NCBI GenBank assembly: GCA_002900995.3
Contig: CM035308.1
Coordinates: forward strand, 1,736,001 to 1,800,000
Length of the DNA: 64,000 bases
DNA from: Ganoderma boninense
Lineage: Eukaryota; Basidiomycota; Agaricomycetes; Polyporales; Polyporaceae
Direction of reading: 5' to 3'
Shown here one piece after another: positions 33,305-45,120 of this stretch. The notes beneath the pieces were generated by a model. It was not told the DNA's origin and did no database searches. It saw only the letters and a list, made by a program, of their open reading frames with translations. Position 1 is the first letter of the stretch, and every line of letters starts with the position of its first letter. The position numbers and the translations under genes are program-made.

Positions 33305-34812
33305 ATGGCTTCTTCCTCCACTCAGTCAATCCCATCTTTCAACAAGATCTACATCATCAGTACTTGGGTTGAGACGGCTCTTTGGGGTATGGCAATTTAT
33401 TAACGTCTGTTCTATTCCGTGCTCTAACCTGTCCCACGTTTAGGTTTCAAGTGGGTTGATCCCTTCCCACGTGGAGCTTCCTTTAACTCACCCTTCAACA
33501 GCACGGTCGTATTTGCAGTCGTTTGCCACCTTCTTTTCGGACAACTGCGGGGACAACGGAATAAGTGGTGCGTGATTTTAATGACTCCATGTGTCTGCTC
33601 CCCAAGTCCGACTGCCACGACGACTATAGGATCTTGTTTGGGACGTCCGCTCTCTTGTACATTTGCGCAACAATCAACGTATCCGCCTCGATACGGCAAG
33701 AGCTTGAAGCCTTCATCTTCATTCCCCCCGATGCACCGACATACTATGCATCCCTGTACTATGCGGACCAGTCGCATAGCATGGCGCTGGTGAAGAGCTC
33801 TACCTACGCTCTCGCGGTCCGTCCAATATTCACAAATTGAGCTGCGCACGATGATTGACGGTTCTAGTAGATGGTTATCCAAGACCTTGTCTTGGTATGT
33901 ATTCTTCGGTGCGTTCTTTCCCTCCAAACGCTAACAAGTTAGCGCATAGATATGGCGAATGCATGTCGTCTGGACGTACAATTGGATGGTCATCATTTTA
34001 CCAGTAAGCCTTCCGAGGACCCGCTCGATATCATTCATACCCACACGCTAATCGTGAACACAGGTATTCCTCGTGCTCGTGCGTTTTGGTGCGTATCTAC
34101 GAACCCTGTCGAGGATTTACCTACAAGGACTGATACCGGATCCCAGGCGTCTCGGTTGCCGGCATCGTCTGCTTCGCACAGGGCCTCGACTCCACCGCGC
34201 CCGTCGTCCGCATCCTGAGCGACGTCGGCTGGCCGGTCGAGCTCATCATCAACATTTCCGTCACCGCGGCGATCGCTTCCCGCCTGTGGTCCACCGGCTC
34301 GCGCCTGTCGCAGGCGATGTCGCTGCCGTCGCGCGCCAACAAGTATATCCGCCACATCTTCCTCCTCGTCGAGTCCGGCGCGCTCCTGATCGGCATCACC
34401 ATCGTCGTGTTCATCTTGTATAACCTGAAGGACCCCGCTGCTCTGGCCGTGCTCGACGTCGCCACGCAGGTTGCGGTACGTCTCCCATCTCGCCATGTCT
34501 GAATCTTCTCTGATCCCTAACACTCCTGCTGACATGCTTGCCTGGGACTCACAGGCCCTCGTCGCATATCTCGTCATAGTGCGGTCCCGCTTCGGGCTCA
34601 TGCATGGGCTGCCCGGGGGGACTCCCGACAAGTCCGTAATGACGTCTTCCCTGGGGAACATGGTCTTCCGCATGGACAACCTCGACTACGGCAGGGCGGA
34701 CAACGCATGTATCCAGGTGACTCGCGAGGTGGTGACCGACGTGGACAAGACCAGCCATCCGTCTGACGATGTCGACTTCAAGTTGGACCGCGGGTCATCC
34801 TACGCAGTGTAG
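33305..34812 (+). CDS. Multi-pass membrane protein, fungal 7TM-like family
   Basis: 360 residues in eight exons: 33305-33386, 33444-33567, 33630-33816, 33871-33894, 33950-34003, 34064-34088, 34147-34475, 34555-34812. It begins with KIYIISTWVETALWG and has repeated hydrophobic spans: VVFAVVCHLLFG, ILFGTSALLYICATI, MVIILPVFLVLVRFG, GIVCFAQGL/ELIINISVTAAIAS, HIFLLVESGALLIGITIVVFIL and ALVAYLVIVRSRFGL, about seven in all. IWRMHVVWTYNW between spans and RLWSTGSRL are typical of a large uncharacterised Agaricomycete membrane-protein family. The C-terminal tail is hydrophilic and acidic (about 60 residues). The very small exons 4-6 rely on splice-site inference, though the lengths add up in frame. 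Transport or sensing role unknown. Confidence 0.77.
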
Positions 34813-35063
34813 GCTGCCGCGATACCACCTACTCTACGATTAACTCCACGTGCAGTTACATGCCCGCTCGTTCTATTTATATACCGTCTAATGAAGTGCG
34901 GTGGTCGACCGACGTGAAGACTACGCTGTCTCCGAAAGTTACACACGTCGCCATGTTGAACACCCGTCAGCCAAGGAACCAACGAGCGAGAGAAGAGCCA
35001 GGCACGTGGACATGGCCAAGAAGAGCAAGAACAGACTTCCTCTCCTCAAGAATACGATATCCA

Positions 35064-36465
35064 TCATAACTTAGGGGCCGCGTATTCCATGAGCATGACG
35101 ATGAGGACGGCGGACAGAAGAGCCACAGCGAGAATGTACTTGTTCCGGTGCAGCCTCTTGAGGACGCTGCCCGAGGGACCCTTCGCGCCGGCCTCGTCAA
35201 TCGCAGCGATTTCTTCCTCCGTGAGGGAAGCTGGCGTAGCAGGCACAAGCTTTAGCTTCAAAGCACAACGAGACATCAAGGATACGAAACTTACGAAGGT
35301 CAGCAACCTCGAGATACTCCTCCAAATGCCCCTTCGTCGAACTCGTAGTCACAATTGCCACGCCTTTGCTCCTGACCCAAGACAGGAGGACTTGGACGGG
35401 GGTGGCATTCAGGCGGTCGGCCGCGGCTTTGAGCGGTGCGTCAACTGGACCGCCTGGGTATCTGGTGATCGGGCTTAAACAAACCACAACGTCAGCACAA
35501 AGACGACAAATGAGGGGGGGGTGCGAGTGGCGACGCACGTAAGGCTGCTGTAAGCCTCGGTTATGATGCCGTGCTTTGCACTGTACTCCAGGAGTTCCTT
35601 GTTCTCAGCGTAGTTGTACGGGTGGAAGAGAATCTAAACGGAGATTGAGCGATGCCGACATAGCCGACTGTGTGTTCCGAAAACTCACCTGGTTGACGGC
35701 TGGTTTGAACTTGGCGATCTTGACAACCTGCTGGAGTTGTTGGACGCTGAAGTTGCTGACGCCTATGCTCCTACATTCAAATGGAGTTAGCAAAGATGTG
35801 CAGGGTAAAAGTGAGCTAAAACACACTTAGAAAGGCCAGTCTCCTTGATCTTCTCGAACTCGCGCCACGCTTGCTCCAAATCCTCCACCTGCCTTGGGTT
35901 GTGGATGAGGTAGAGGTCGACATACTTCACGCCGAGCTGAGAGTTCCGTGTGTCATCGGCCGCGTTCACTGCAGGGAAGTCACAGAAAAGCATACCTCCT
36001 TGAGGCTGTTGTCAATAGCCTCTGGAATCGTCGTGAGGCCTGACCACTTGGTGGTGAGGTAAAGCTCGCGCCGGTCCAGGGCGCTCTCCCGGATCGCGTC
36101 TCCTACGCCGTCCTCAGTCTGGTACCCTTTGGCATACAAATGTCACGTGAATAGGGGAGTGAAGGGCGCGAGAACGTGGGGGAAGGCGTACACTGCGCGG
36201 TGTCAATGTGAGAGAACCCAGTTTCCACAGCTTGGATCACATAGTCGGTGACGTCCTGCAGAGCCGGCATAGCGCTCTGAGTAAACGGCTTGAGTGGTGC
36301 CATGAAGGCAGAGACGCACCTTTCCCTTCCACTTTGACCCTGTCCCGAACGCTATGACGGGCATCTAGGTGAATGGTATGTCAAGGCTATTGTACGTATG
36401 GCGATGCAGGGGCGCGTCCTGCATACCTGATTGCCATCATTGAGCTTGACCGTTCCGAATGGCAT
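35064..36465 (-). CDS. Aldo-keto reductase with C-terminal membrane tail
   Basis: NADPH-dependent carbonyl reductase of the AKR superfamily, 310 residues in nine exons: 36465-36427, 36364-36320, 36276-36192, 36126-35996, 35936-35827, 35770-35689, 35633-35539, 35473-35295, 35230-35064. The catalytic tetrad is complete: Asp in FSHIDTAQ, Tyr in QWYQTEDG, Lys in LTTKWS and His in YLIHNP. SIGVSNFSVQQL and the C-terminal PVQVLLSW and IVTTSSTK segments match the barrel and the cofactor-phosphate site. Unusually, after LTEEEIAAIDEAG the chain ends in a basic patch (KRLHRNK) and a hydrophobic helix (YILAVALLSAVLIVMLM), which looks like a tail anchor facing the cytosol. It is divergent from the gelsolin gene, 273 bp apart. 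Confidence 0.9.
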
Positions 36466-36738
36466 GAGAGGAACACTGTTGGGTAGGGAAGGGTAGGGAA
36501 GCGGTGGGAGGAGGGAAAGGTGGGCAAGAATAGGCCGAGGACATGCTGCTGAGTGAGACTGTTGAGAGCCCGGGCGTCGTGAGTGCGCGAATGGCATCAA
36601 GCTTGCCCCGCAAACGCAATCAACGCCCCCAGAGATTAGATAACGCCCATTCAATCCACCCCACGAGCATCGGCGACGCCGGACAACACCTTCCACTCTT
36701 CTGGTCATCTCTACTGTCGTCTCTCCCACATCCCCAAC
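36466..36738. promoter_or_regulatory. Shared divergent promoter, AKR / gelsolin
   Basis: 273 bp separate the two start codons of divergently transcribed genes, so the upstream control elements must be shared or overlapping. I see no clear TATA box and no recognised factor site. Confidence 0.5.
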
Positions 36739-38128
36739 ATGGCTCAACTCACACGTCCCACAAAGTACAACATCGAAGATTCCAACATCGCCCTCCTCGG
36801 ATCGGATGTATGTCGGACTGCAACTCGGTCTGGCACTCAACATCTCGCTCACAGCACCATTCCCTTCGTTCTACCCAAGTAGCTCGAGAAACAGGTCAGA
36901 GAACACGCAGGGGACAAGGAGGCTGCATGGCAGACGGCCGGTCAAGAACCTGGTCTACAGATCTGGAGGATAGAACAGTTTCATGTCAAGGAGTGGCCGA
37001 GGCCGAACTATGGCAACTTCTACGATGGCGACTCTTACATCGTCCTCCACGTACGCCCCCTTCCCTATTCCAGCTACACAATGACTACATATAGAATTCT
37101 TTCCCTAGACCTATAAGAAGGATCCCGATAACGAGCAGCTTTCCTATGACCTGCACTTCTGGCTCGGATCCGACACCTCCCAAGACGAGGCCGGCACCGC
37201 CGCCTACAAGACCGTCGAACTCGACGACCGTGCGTTCTTCAGTGCTCGCGTGTCGCTGTTGTCTAATCACAAATACGCGCTTTCACAGACCTCGGCGGAG
37301 TGCCCGTCCAATACCGCGAAGTCGAAGGGTACGAGTCCGTCCGCTTCCTCTCCTACTTCCCCAAGTTCGTCTCTCTCCACGGCGGCGTTGCCTCCGGCTT
37401 CCATCATGTCACGCAACCGCCACCTGACAACACGCACCGCCTCTACCGCATCTCCTCCGCCCATGTCCCGGGCAAGCCCACGGTCCTTCTGCAAGTTCGC
37501 CAGGTCGCCGCCGACGGCGCGAGCATCACGCAGGGCGGCGTGTACGTGCTCGACATGGGCACGAGGGTGTGGCAGTTCAACACCCAGGACGCGGTCGGGA
37601 AAGTCAAGTTCAAGGCAGCCGAGTTCGTGCAGTCGCTCGTAAACGAGCGGGAGAGTCAGTGCGACACGACCGTCTTCGGTGCGTGAATTAATCTCCGGCT
37701 CCGTGAGTCGAGCTGATGGCAGCGCGGTAGACGAGCACGGTCAAGGTGCTGGGCAGTTCCTCTCCCAGCTGGGCCTCGAAGCTGTAAATACTGCTCACCC
37801 GACTTCATTCGCCGCCGAGAAGGCGCTCTTCCGCCTCTCGGATGCGACTGGTGAACTCGTCTTCGAGCCCGTGTCTCCGCCTACCCAGTCGTCGCTTTCG
37901 CCTGACGACGCGTTTGTCCTGGACGATAGCGCCAACGCTGCGGCGCCCGCCATCTATGTGTGGATTGGGGCGAGCGCGTCTCTTACGGAACGTCGGCTCG
38001 CGCTGCAATATGGTCAACACTACCTGCACAAGTACAAGGAGACTGGGGGTCGTGCGGCTCTGTCTATCCATATCGTGAAGATCAATCAGGGTCAGGAGAC
38101 TGAGGCGTTCATGGCTGCGATAGCATAA
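36739..38128 (+). CDS. Gelsolin/severin-like actin-severing protein
   Basis: 381 residues from exons 36739-36807, 36883-37050, 37109-37229, 37289-37678 and 37731-38128. It belongs to the three-repeat severin/fragmin class, which caps and severs actin filaments in a calcium-dependent way. Visible gelsolin-repeat landmarks are [60 protein letters not shown] and FLSYFPK in repeat 1, [16 protein letters not shown] in repeat 2 and DAFVLDDS ... [11 protein letters not shown] in repeat 3. The start [21 protein letters not shown] is typical. The terminal repeat ends with [14 protein letters not shown]. No oddity is seen. Confidence 0.92.
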
Positions 38129-38420
38129 GTCGGAGATGATGTACTCACGAGCGGAGCAGTTGGCGAGGACACCGGAAGAAGTGATACCACCTGTACATGT
38201 ATAACTACCCATTTCTCTGCAATTAACACCCATGAAGACGATCATGTCCAGTCAAACAGCCAGCCATCGACATATTACTTCCGCTGTCGCTTTCAATCGC
38301 CTCATAATAGCAACGGGGTTTTGTCGCCATATCCCTTGAAGGCTGCTTTTAGTAACAATATGCAGCTGCGCAACCACCACAACTGGCAGTGCCGGACTCG
38401 TGGGCACGGAACGGCTAAAC
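38129..38420. other. Convergent 3' region, gelsolin / DCAF
   Basis: 292 bp between two converging stop codons. No feature is recognised. Confidence 0.5.
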
Positions 38421-40833
38421 CTACTGGTACATAATTCCCTCACTCCAATCCTTTTCCTCATCTTCGTCGCTCGTGTCTTCCTCGTCCTCCCTCCACGGCC
38501 GGATCGCGAACACGTCTCCGTCGCCCTCCATCCGCAGTATCCTGCATTCGAAAAAGATTCGTCAATACACTCGGTACCCAAGCCCCAGCCCACATGACCA
38601 ACGACAAATGACACGCACTGGTCGAACAGCTCGATCGACTGGCTGTCGCCCTCGTCCTCGTCGCCGACATCCGCGTCGTCGAGCATCCCCATGGCGCGGA
38701 GGAACACGTCGTGCGCGCCGGGGCTGGAGGACGCGATCGTCCGCACAGCTGTTGGCGTCGGGAGCAGCGGCTCGGTGCTCGGCGACGCGGCGGTCGGGCT
38801 GTGGAGGCGGATGAAACGCTCGATGCCCGCCGTCAGGATGTAGGGCTCGTAGGGGTGGCAGAGCGCGGTGTTGACGATTGAGTCATGCCCTGGACGACGA
38901 CCACATAGACGTGAGCAACGAGCTTAAACCTCCAAGAAGGGCGGTGCGTGTGCAGCGACGCTCACCGGTCAACCGCGCGTGGGGCGTCGAGATCTCGTGC
39001 GGAACGTATCTCGGTCCAAGGAGAGTCGCTGAATACCCTGGGATGATCACGTCGTGTAAATGCGTTCTCCTGCGGTGGTGATGTTGAGAATGATGCTACA
39101 CACCTAGCTCTCCGGGTCTTCTCGCTTTCATCCAATCTGATTGCTCGACTACCATACGGCTCTCGAGGAGAGCAGAATCTTCTGGAATCTTCCACAAATA
39201 CGTACGGAAGTCATCCGAGCCTTGCGCATAATATAGGTCTCGGTCTGAGCCTAGAGAGCCAAAGCTTCCGTGCTGACAAGAGGGTCGAGTCAGTGCACTC
39301 ATCGCTACCTTGTGGCACTTGGTCCCTACCTTCATTGTGCAGCTATTGGAGTACGTCTTCTCTCCCGAGGAGACTGCTGCTCCGTTCGGGTAATGGCGTC
39401 CACTGAATACGGCAATAGGGTACGGGTCATTCAGCGCATATAGCGTGGGGAGATGGTGCTGAGGACTCGTCGGCCGCTGGATTGGTTGTCAGAATGCAAG
39501 ATATCACTTACGAGCATGGTGACAGCCAGTCTTCGCCCTAGATTTCTAGCTCAGTACCCGACCTCAACGCTAGCTGGCTAACGCTTACCTTCACTGTCAA
39601 AGACCAGACTACTAGCCTCGGGTCGAGCCATGTCCGAAACGCCTTGCCTAGCCACCGTTGTAACGTACTGGTGCAATCATCAGCCCCTGAGCGCACGCGA
39701 CCGACTGTCAACGGCGGGCATGCTCACTTTGTGAACAACGCCCTCATCGCGGCGCTGGGACAAGGGCCCGAACGCCATCCGTATATCGCGCAGGCACACA
39801 TGCCCGCGGTTATCGCTCGTCGCGAAGATGTTCGGCATCGTAGGATGGTATTGCAGCCCCGTCAGCTCCGCGCCGTGTTGCAAGATGCGCTGCGCTCGTG
39901 TGTAGCGCGAATCGGCGCGCATGTCGTGCAGAATCATGCAACCATCTTCGCTGGGGGATAGCGGCGTGAGGAAATGGAGGGATGGTGGTGGTGAAGGCGA
40001 TGCTCACGCGGCGCTGAGGAACAGAGCGTCTTGATCAGGATGGCAGGATATCGCACGGAGGCTATCCTAAGGTAGGTTAGTGCCATGACTTGATGAGATG
40101 AGACACGGTGCTCTCACGCCGTGTTGGTGGTTGCTCCAGGTAGGTGAACCGGTTTGGGTGTCGCGCTGTATGCGGGTTACAGGATCCTTCAAGTTGGCTA
40201 TATCATACTGATGTATGATATTTCGAGTATCCCCACTGTCTCACTAATGAGCATGTTGTATGCAGTGGGATTGTGGAACATGTAAGAACTGACGAGTAGA
40301 CAAACTGCCCCGAGGCTGAGAAGGCGAGCGTGAAGACGTTTCCCTACCAGGAAGAGTTGTCAGTTAAAGCGGCACCTAGGATGGGCCAGGCGGACAAGCT
40401 CTAAGATACTCACCCTTGGTCCGACAAACTTAGAAGCTGGTTCTGAGAGCGCTTCTTGGTGGAAATCCCATACCTGTAGGTACGGGTCTGAATACGTAGA
40501 GGCATGTATGAGCATACACGATGGGCCCCGAGGGACACAAGAGCTCACCGTCTCCGGCACTGGCAAGCCATCGTCCATCTTTTGAGATCGCTAGCGCATT
40601 AACACATGACGTGTGCGCGACAAGCTTCCTGTTTCGAACGGGGAGCGGTCAGAGGGGCAGCGAACTATCGTGTGTCTGCGCCTCAACTTTGAATAAGGAA
40701 GTCCATCTTGAAGCAATTTGTCCGATGCATGACGTCGAGCCAAGATGGGCGCATCCTTCCTAGGGCTATCTGCTGCGTTGAATGTGTTGAAGCGAGGGAG
40801 ATCTAAGCCTGGCAAGAGGCCTAGGTCCGCCAT
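38421..40833 (-). CDS. WD40 protein, DCAF (DDB1-CUL4-associated factor)-like
   Basis: 544 residues in 14 exons: 40833-40688, 40628-40549, 40487-40414, 40343-40294, 40235-40118, 40066-40008, 39950-39728, 39667-39589, 39537-39512, 39476-39330, 39272-39104, 39037-38966, 38889-38619, 38541-38421. WD40 blades are evident: KLVAHTSCVNALAISKDGRWLASAGDD, GNVFTLAFSASGQFVYSG, DSLRAISCHPDQDALFLSAAEDG, LQYHPTMPNIFATSDNRGHV, and HDSIVNTALCHPYEPYILTAGIE followed by RFIRLH. MILHDMRAD and CLRDIRMAFG match the WDxR-type boxes that bind DDB1. The layout, with a long insert and an acidic C-terminus (EDEEDTSDEDEEKDW), resembles DCAF5/6/8. It is a likely substrate receptor of a CUL4 ubiquitin ligase. Confidence 0.88.
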
Positions 40834-41161
40834 GCTAGGTTCGCAGTGGTCTTGACGAGATCACCGGCGCCGTTCAATGTTCAGCTTGGGTGGAGAAATG
40901 TGGAAAATCATGTATTATCCGTGGCCGCCCGCGCGTTGTCCAGAAAGAGAAGAGAGGATAGACTGGGAGAGAGGAATGGTGCGGAGGCAACGTCAAGGTA
41001 GAAGTGCTCCATAAGCGCGCCAAAGTAATTAGGCGTCTATGTATGTCGGCCCGGTGGCTCCGGTGATGGCAAAGAAGTTGGCAAGTCCTGTACTCCAACA
41101 TCAGCAAACCAGGCAGCGGGATTGCAGGGATCTACAGCTTTAGTAATCATCTACAATATTG

Positions 41162-41354
41162 GTAGAGCATCGTAAGTACCTCACGGACTCCTGTAGGACG
41201 TCGTAGCGCTCTGTAGGGACCTGTAATATACTACGCGAGTGGCTGTAGATCGTTGTAGTTCAACAGCCGATAGCTTGTAGAGCCTTGCAGGGCTCTGTAG
41301 CATATCCCGTGTGACACGGCAGGGGCCTGTAATTGTCCCACTGGAGTACTGTAG
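41162..41354. repeat. Degenerate 10-11-bp phased CTGTAG array
   Basis: GTAG or close variants start at 41162, 41172, 41193, 41203, 41213, 41223, 41245, 41255, 41277, 41287, 41297, 41319, 41329 and 41351. The steps are 10 or 21-22 bp, so all copies fall on a lattice of about 10.5 bp, often as CTGTAGGGAC-like decamers. Many pairs are exactly 32 bp apart, which suggests a 32-bp higher-order unit of three sub-repeats. Confidence 0.65.
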
Positions 41355-42684
41355 GGACCGATGGACTCCTACGAAGAATGATGGAAGATGTTGATGTAGT
41401 CCGAAATTTGCACCGCAATCCTACGGAAATGGTAATTATGACTCAGAAGAAATATATTTTGTCAGAGACTACTGCTCAATACGGCATATACACACAATGA
41501 TAAGTATACGGTGGGCCGCTGAGTTACGGCGATAGCCTGAGGAGGGGTGTGGAGAAACTACCAAATTTCGAATGCTGACAGAGCACGAAAGCGGGTGGAT
41601 GCAAACGCACCTTTAGAGGATAAGGCCCTCTGAGTACAGCGAAATCAAGACGGGAGGAGCGCAGCAACCGTCCCATGGGGTGCTCGCCTAAATGCGTGAA
41701 CGAGACTGCGTAGAACGTACCTGTTCGAGAACACTTTCACGTCACCTGGACGCCTGCAGACACAAAAGTATCCTTTGGATCCTCTGCGAGATCGCACTAA
41801 TGCTTGAGATTGACTAGAAATCACTTACCTTGCGCTCTGGTGCTTTAGCAGACCCACCTGAACCCCTCAATCGTGGCTACACAGCCTGGAATCGCAAGTA
41901 CGCACCTTTGAATCCTGTACGGCAATCCAATATAATTCAAAAACTCACCTTGATGGCTCTGACAGAGCTACCTGACGATCGAGCGGACATGCGACACGGT
42001 GACGAGAAAAACCGTAGTTGGTATAGTTGACAAACACACCTGAGGGCACTAGGATCCGAGTGAGTGGACGGTAATAGTGGGATTCAGCAAGTATAAGAGA
42101 CAGCAAGTCCAGCGAGAGGAGACGAAAAGCAGAGGGAAGATGGTGGACAAAGGTCAAGTCGCGAAGTCGGGGTGAAGTCGCGCAACCCGCGCCTATAATG
42201 TGGGTTCGGAGGCAACTATGACGTCATACCAAATATCGGTTCACCTACCAATTTGAGCCAGATTTGAGCAGTCTGGCACGGGATTACGACTCGTTGGGGC
42301 ATTGGCAATGGGGAATTGGGGGATCTGCAATGAAATATTGAGGATTTGGGGTAAGGGCCCGGGCTGGCCCAGGCGAGAGATTCTGAGACGCGACAGGTCT
42401 GAATTGGCGTATCGACTGCCAGGATTGAGTGTTCAGTAGTTGATTGGAAACTGGTTTCGGAGCTTGGTGTCTGATGGGAAAAGAATAGAACTGGCGCTAG
42501 CTCTCGTCGAAAAAGAACTTATTAGGTGATCAGGACTTGGCGCAGGAATCCTGTGGAGGATTGTAGAGCCATGCAAAACATGGCCGTATCCGATGGACAC
42601 CTTACAGGTCCCTGGAACTGTCGAGCGTGTCCGGTGAACAGACTGCATGCCTATACAATAGTGTATCGTATGCGATTAGGCCCT

Positions 42685-42798
42685 GCAGACCACAGTCGTA
42701 TCCTGCTATTCACTGTAAGGCCCTGTCGGACGGAGCCGGAGCCTGCGAATTCTTACAATCAGCTGTACGGTTGCGTAGCGCCCTGCATTTGATTGCAG
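42685..42798. repeat. Second 10-bp phased CTGYA array
   Basis: CTGCA/CTGTA-type cores recur at exact 10-bp steps, with the G at 42685, 42695, 42705, 42715, 42725, 42745, 42765, 42775, 42785 and 42795. Individual decamers are diverged (for example CCCTGCAGAC, CACTGTAAGG, AGCTGTACGG). Weaker copies extend left to about 42553. Confidence 0.55.
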
Positions 42799-43220
42799 GT
42801 AAGTTGCGCTTTTGCTGATGAACTCCGTACCAAGTTCTTACCGAAGTTCAATGTCGCACGTCTTGGTTGCCAAATCTTCGGATTCTCTGCACCTCTCTTC
42901 ACTCTTAACATACATGCGCTGAGTTCTGCGAACCAGGCAACATGTCATAGCACGGTCGTTTTGGCCAGGCAGCACAGGTGAGTCCCACACGTAGTTGGCG
43001 ATGAGACGGTGACGGTCAACGTGGAATGCTTAAGTACTTGGTGCAGCGCTGAATGCAGCCGGTGTCGCACGATCAGCCAATAGAAACGCCAGCTAGATTT
43101 ACTCCGGTCTCAGACGGGGGTAGTGTGCATTGTGGGCAGGTAGGGCTGCGGGCTGGCATACATTTATAAGCCATCGACCAACGCCAACGGCGGAGTACCT
43201 CCCCCGCATCCAGCTATACG

Positions 43221-45120
43221 ATGTCTGTCGCAGAGCCAGGATGGGCGCAGCGAGTCCTCTCCTCAGGAGTCCCCAGCGTGTACACTCGGTGCGTCGCGTC
43301 GTTTTCAGTGAGTGCGCTCGCTTTTAATTCCGCGTTCACAGACCCCTACTTGGTTCCGAGCTATTGATCGATCAGACGATGCGTCTTCAAGACGGGTGAG
43401 GGAGCCGAAAGCATGAAGGAGCGTTGAGATACTAACGACACTCATCCTCATCTACGATAGTGCGACGCAGTTTGCCATAGGCATTCAGTTCACTACCACA
43501 ATTCCTGAGCGGGAGGTCGAGGCTCGCCTTAAGGAAGCGACTATCAGGTTGCGGTGAGCATAGGGGCTATTTTCAAAATCGTATACTGCGATTAATTCAA
43601 GTCGGCGCTGCCACTAGATACGAGTGCCCGCTTGTAGGCGCGACGATCAAGCGAGGCATCCACGATCCCGACCTTGGGTCGTGGGTGTATGCGCCTCCCA
43701 ATAGCATGGAAGAAGTACACAAGTGGGCCGACGACACAGTTCGCTATCATCCTGAGCCAATGGACCCCTCCACGTTCCTCCAATCCATACTTTCCAACAA
43801 GATCCCCTACATTCTCGCGGACGGTTTCGAGCAGTATCTCCGCGTCTTCGTCATGCGTCCGGACAATACTCTCAACACATTCTGCATCTTTCTGCATGCG
43901 AGCCACTCCGTCGTTGACGCGAAACCGGCCCTGAACGCCATCTCTCTTCTCCTAGAGTGGATGTCTACTCCCAACCTCGGGAGCGTCGCAGATCTGCCGT
44001 GGGGTGCAGAGCACCGGAACCTCCCTCCTGGTCCAGTCACCGCTACCGGTGGTCCTCGTGAAGACTGGAGCACCAATGGAACGGCCCTTCTGCAAAAGAT
44101 TGGGGCGTTTTTCGGAGACCCGACGGTGCGTACTCTCTAACAGTGTTTTGGAAACATCCTTGTGGGACTCAACCTTTTCCCCCTACTGTTAGCCGTCTCA
44201 TGGCCTGGTTGGCGAGACTACTCACATCACGGACACTACGAAGGCACAACGGTTCCAGATTACTTTCACAGCACAGGAGTCAACAAGAATCATGCAGGCT
44301 CTCAAGTCGCTGGGATTCACGTTCTCCGAACTTCTCGATGCAGCAACCGCGCTCGCGACATTCGAGCTGAACCCGGTTCCAGAGGACAAGTTCGAGACCG
44401 CACGAGTTGCAAACGACGTTAGCGTGTACGTTGTCGTCCTCGTGTCGTTTGTTCGATTATCCTGACACCGAATGACAGAGTCTCCATAACGGATCGTCTG
44501 CCCTCCACCATCGATCGGCGAAAGCATATCGTCTCCTGCCTGGTCAACACGCCTTTCACGATCCACTACGCGCCTTTAGCTAGACTCTCTGGCAAGGCTC
44601 GCCTCGTCGCTGCGTTGGGACAGGCGAAAGAGCAGTACGACGCTTGGCTTGCCAACCCATGTCTCCCGCACATGTCAGCGGAGCTTGCTCGGATTGCGCC
44701 CCCCAGAGAGGTCACACCCAACCCCAGCCCGTTTGCGCCGAGCATGACAAATATCGGGAGAGTGGAGAACTACGTGGCAACGACCTGGCCGAAGGATATA
44801 CGGCCGGGGGAGGTTGCTGTGTTCCGCGTCGACCAGATGCACATCGGGCTTCGCATGGCTTGGGTTAGACCGTGAGTGCACATGGGTGCTCCGTGGACGT
44901 GCAGGGGGACTGACTGTGGAGTTTTCAGGCTTGTTCATTCGTGGTCGATCCAGGGAAGGCTTTCGATCTTAGTGCAGGTTTGGAAGTTCCGGTGATAACT
45001 CTGCGTGCCATTGCTGACATGCTGTATTCACCTCAGGGCGCAGATAACTGGAAGGAGGATGCTCTGCGGGACTTCGTCAATGAGATCGCCAGGCAGATAT
45101 CTTTCGTCATGGCAGAGTAA
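43221..45120 (+). CDS. HxxxD-type acyltransferase (trichothecene acetyltransferase-like)
   Basis: 493 residues in eight exons: 43221-43288, 43342-43395, 43461-43553, 43618-44125, 44193-44425, 44479-44871, 44929-44977, 45037-45120. The catalytic HxxxD motif is clear in HASHSVVDAKPALN, the hallmark of chloramphenicol-acetyltransferase-fold enzymes that move acyl groups from CoA, including BAHD and fungal trichothecene O-acetyltransferases. Other landmarks are RPLLGSELLIDQTMRLQDG near the start and SLGFTFSELLDAATALATFE in the second half. The closing GADNWKEDALRDFVNEI is typical of Agaricomycete members. No biosynthetic cluster surrounds it, so the acceptor cannot be inferred. The start MSVAEPGW gives the full first half-domain. 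Confidence 0.85.

Larger units (their letters stand above)
40834..43220. other. Gene-free region with phased repeat arrays
   Basis: About 2.4 kb without a supported gene. It holds two degenerate arrays with about 10-bp periodicity (listed separately) and the upstream regions of the DCAF gene and the acyltransferase. Scattered short open frames show no motif. Confidence 0.55.

Noticed and set aside
41162..42798. CRISPR-like spacing of the two arrays
   Set aside because: The period is about 10 bp with degenerate units and no spacers, and the organism is eukaryotic.
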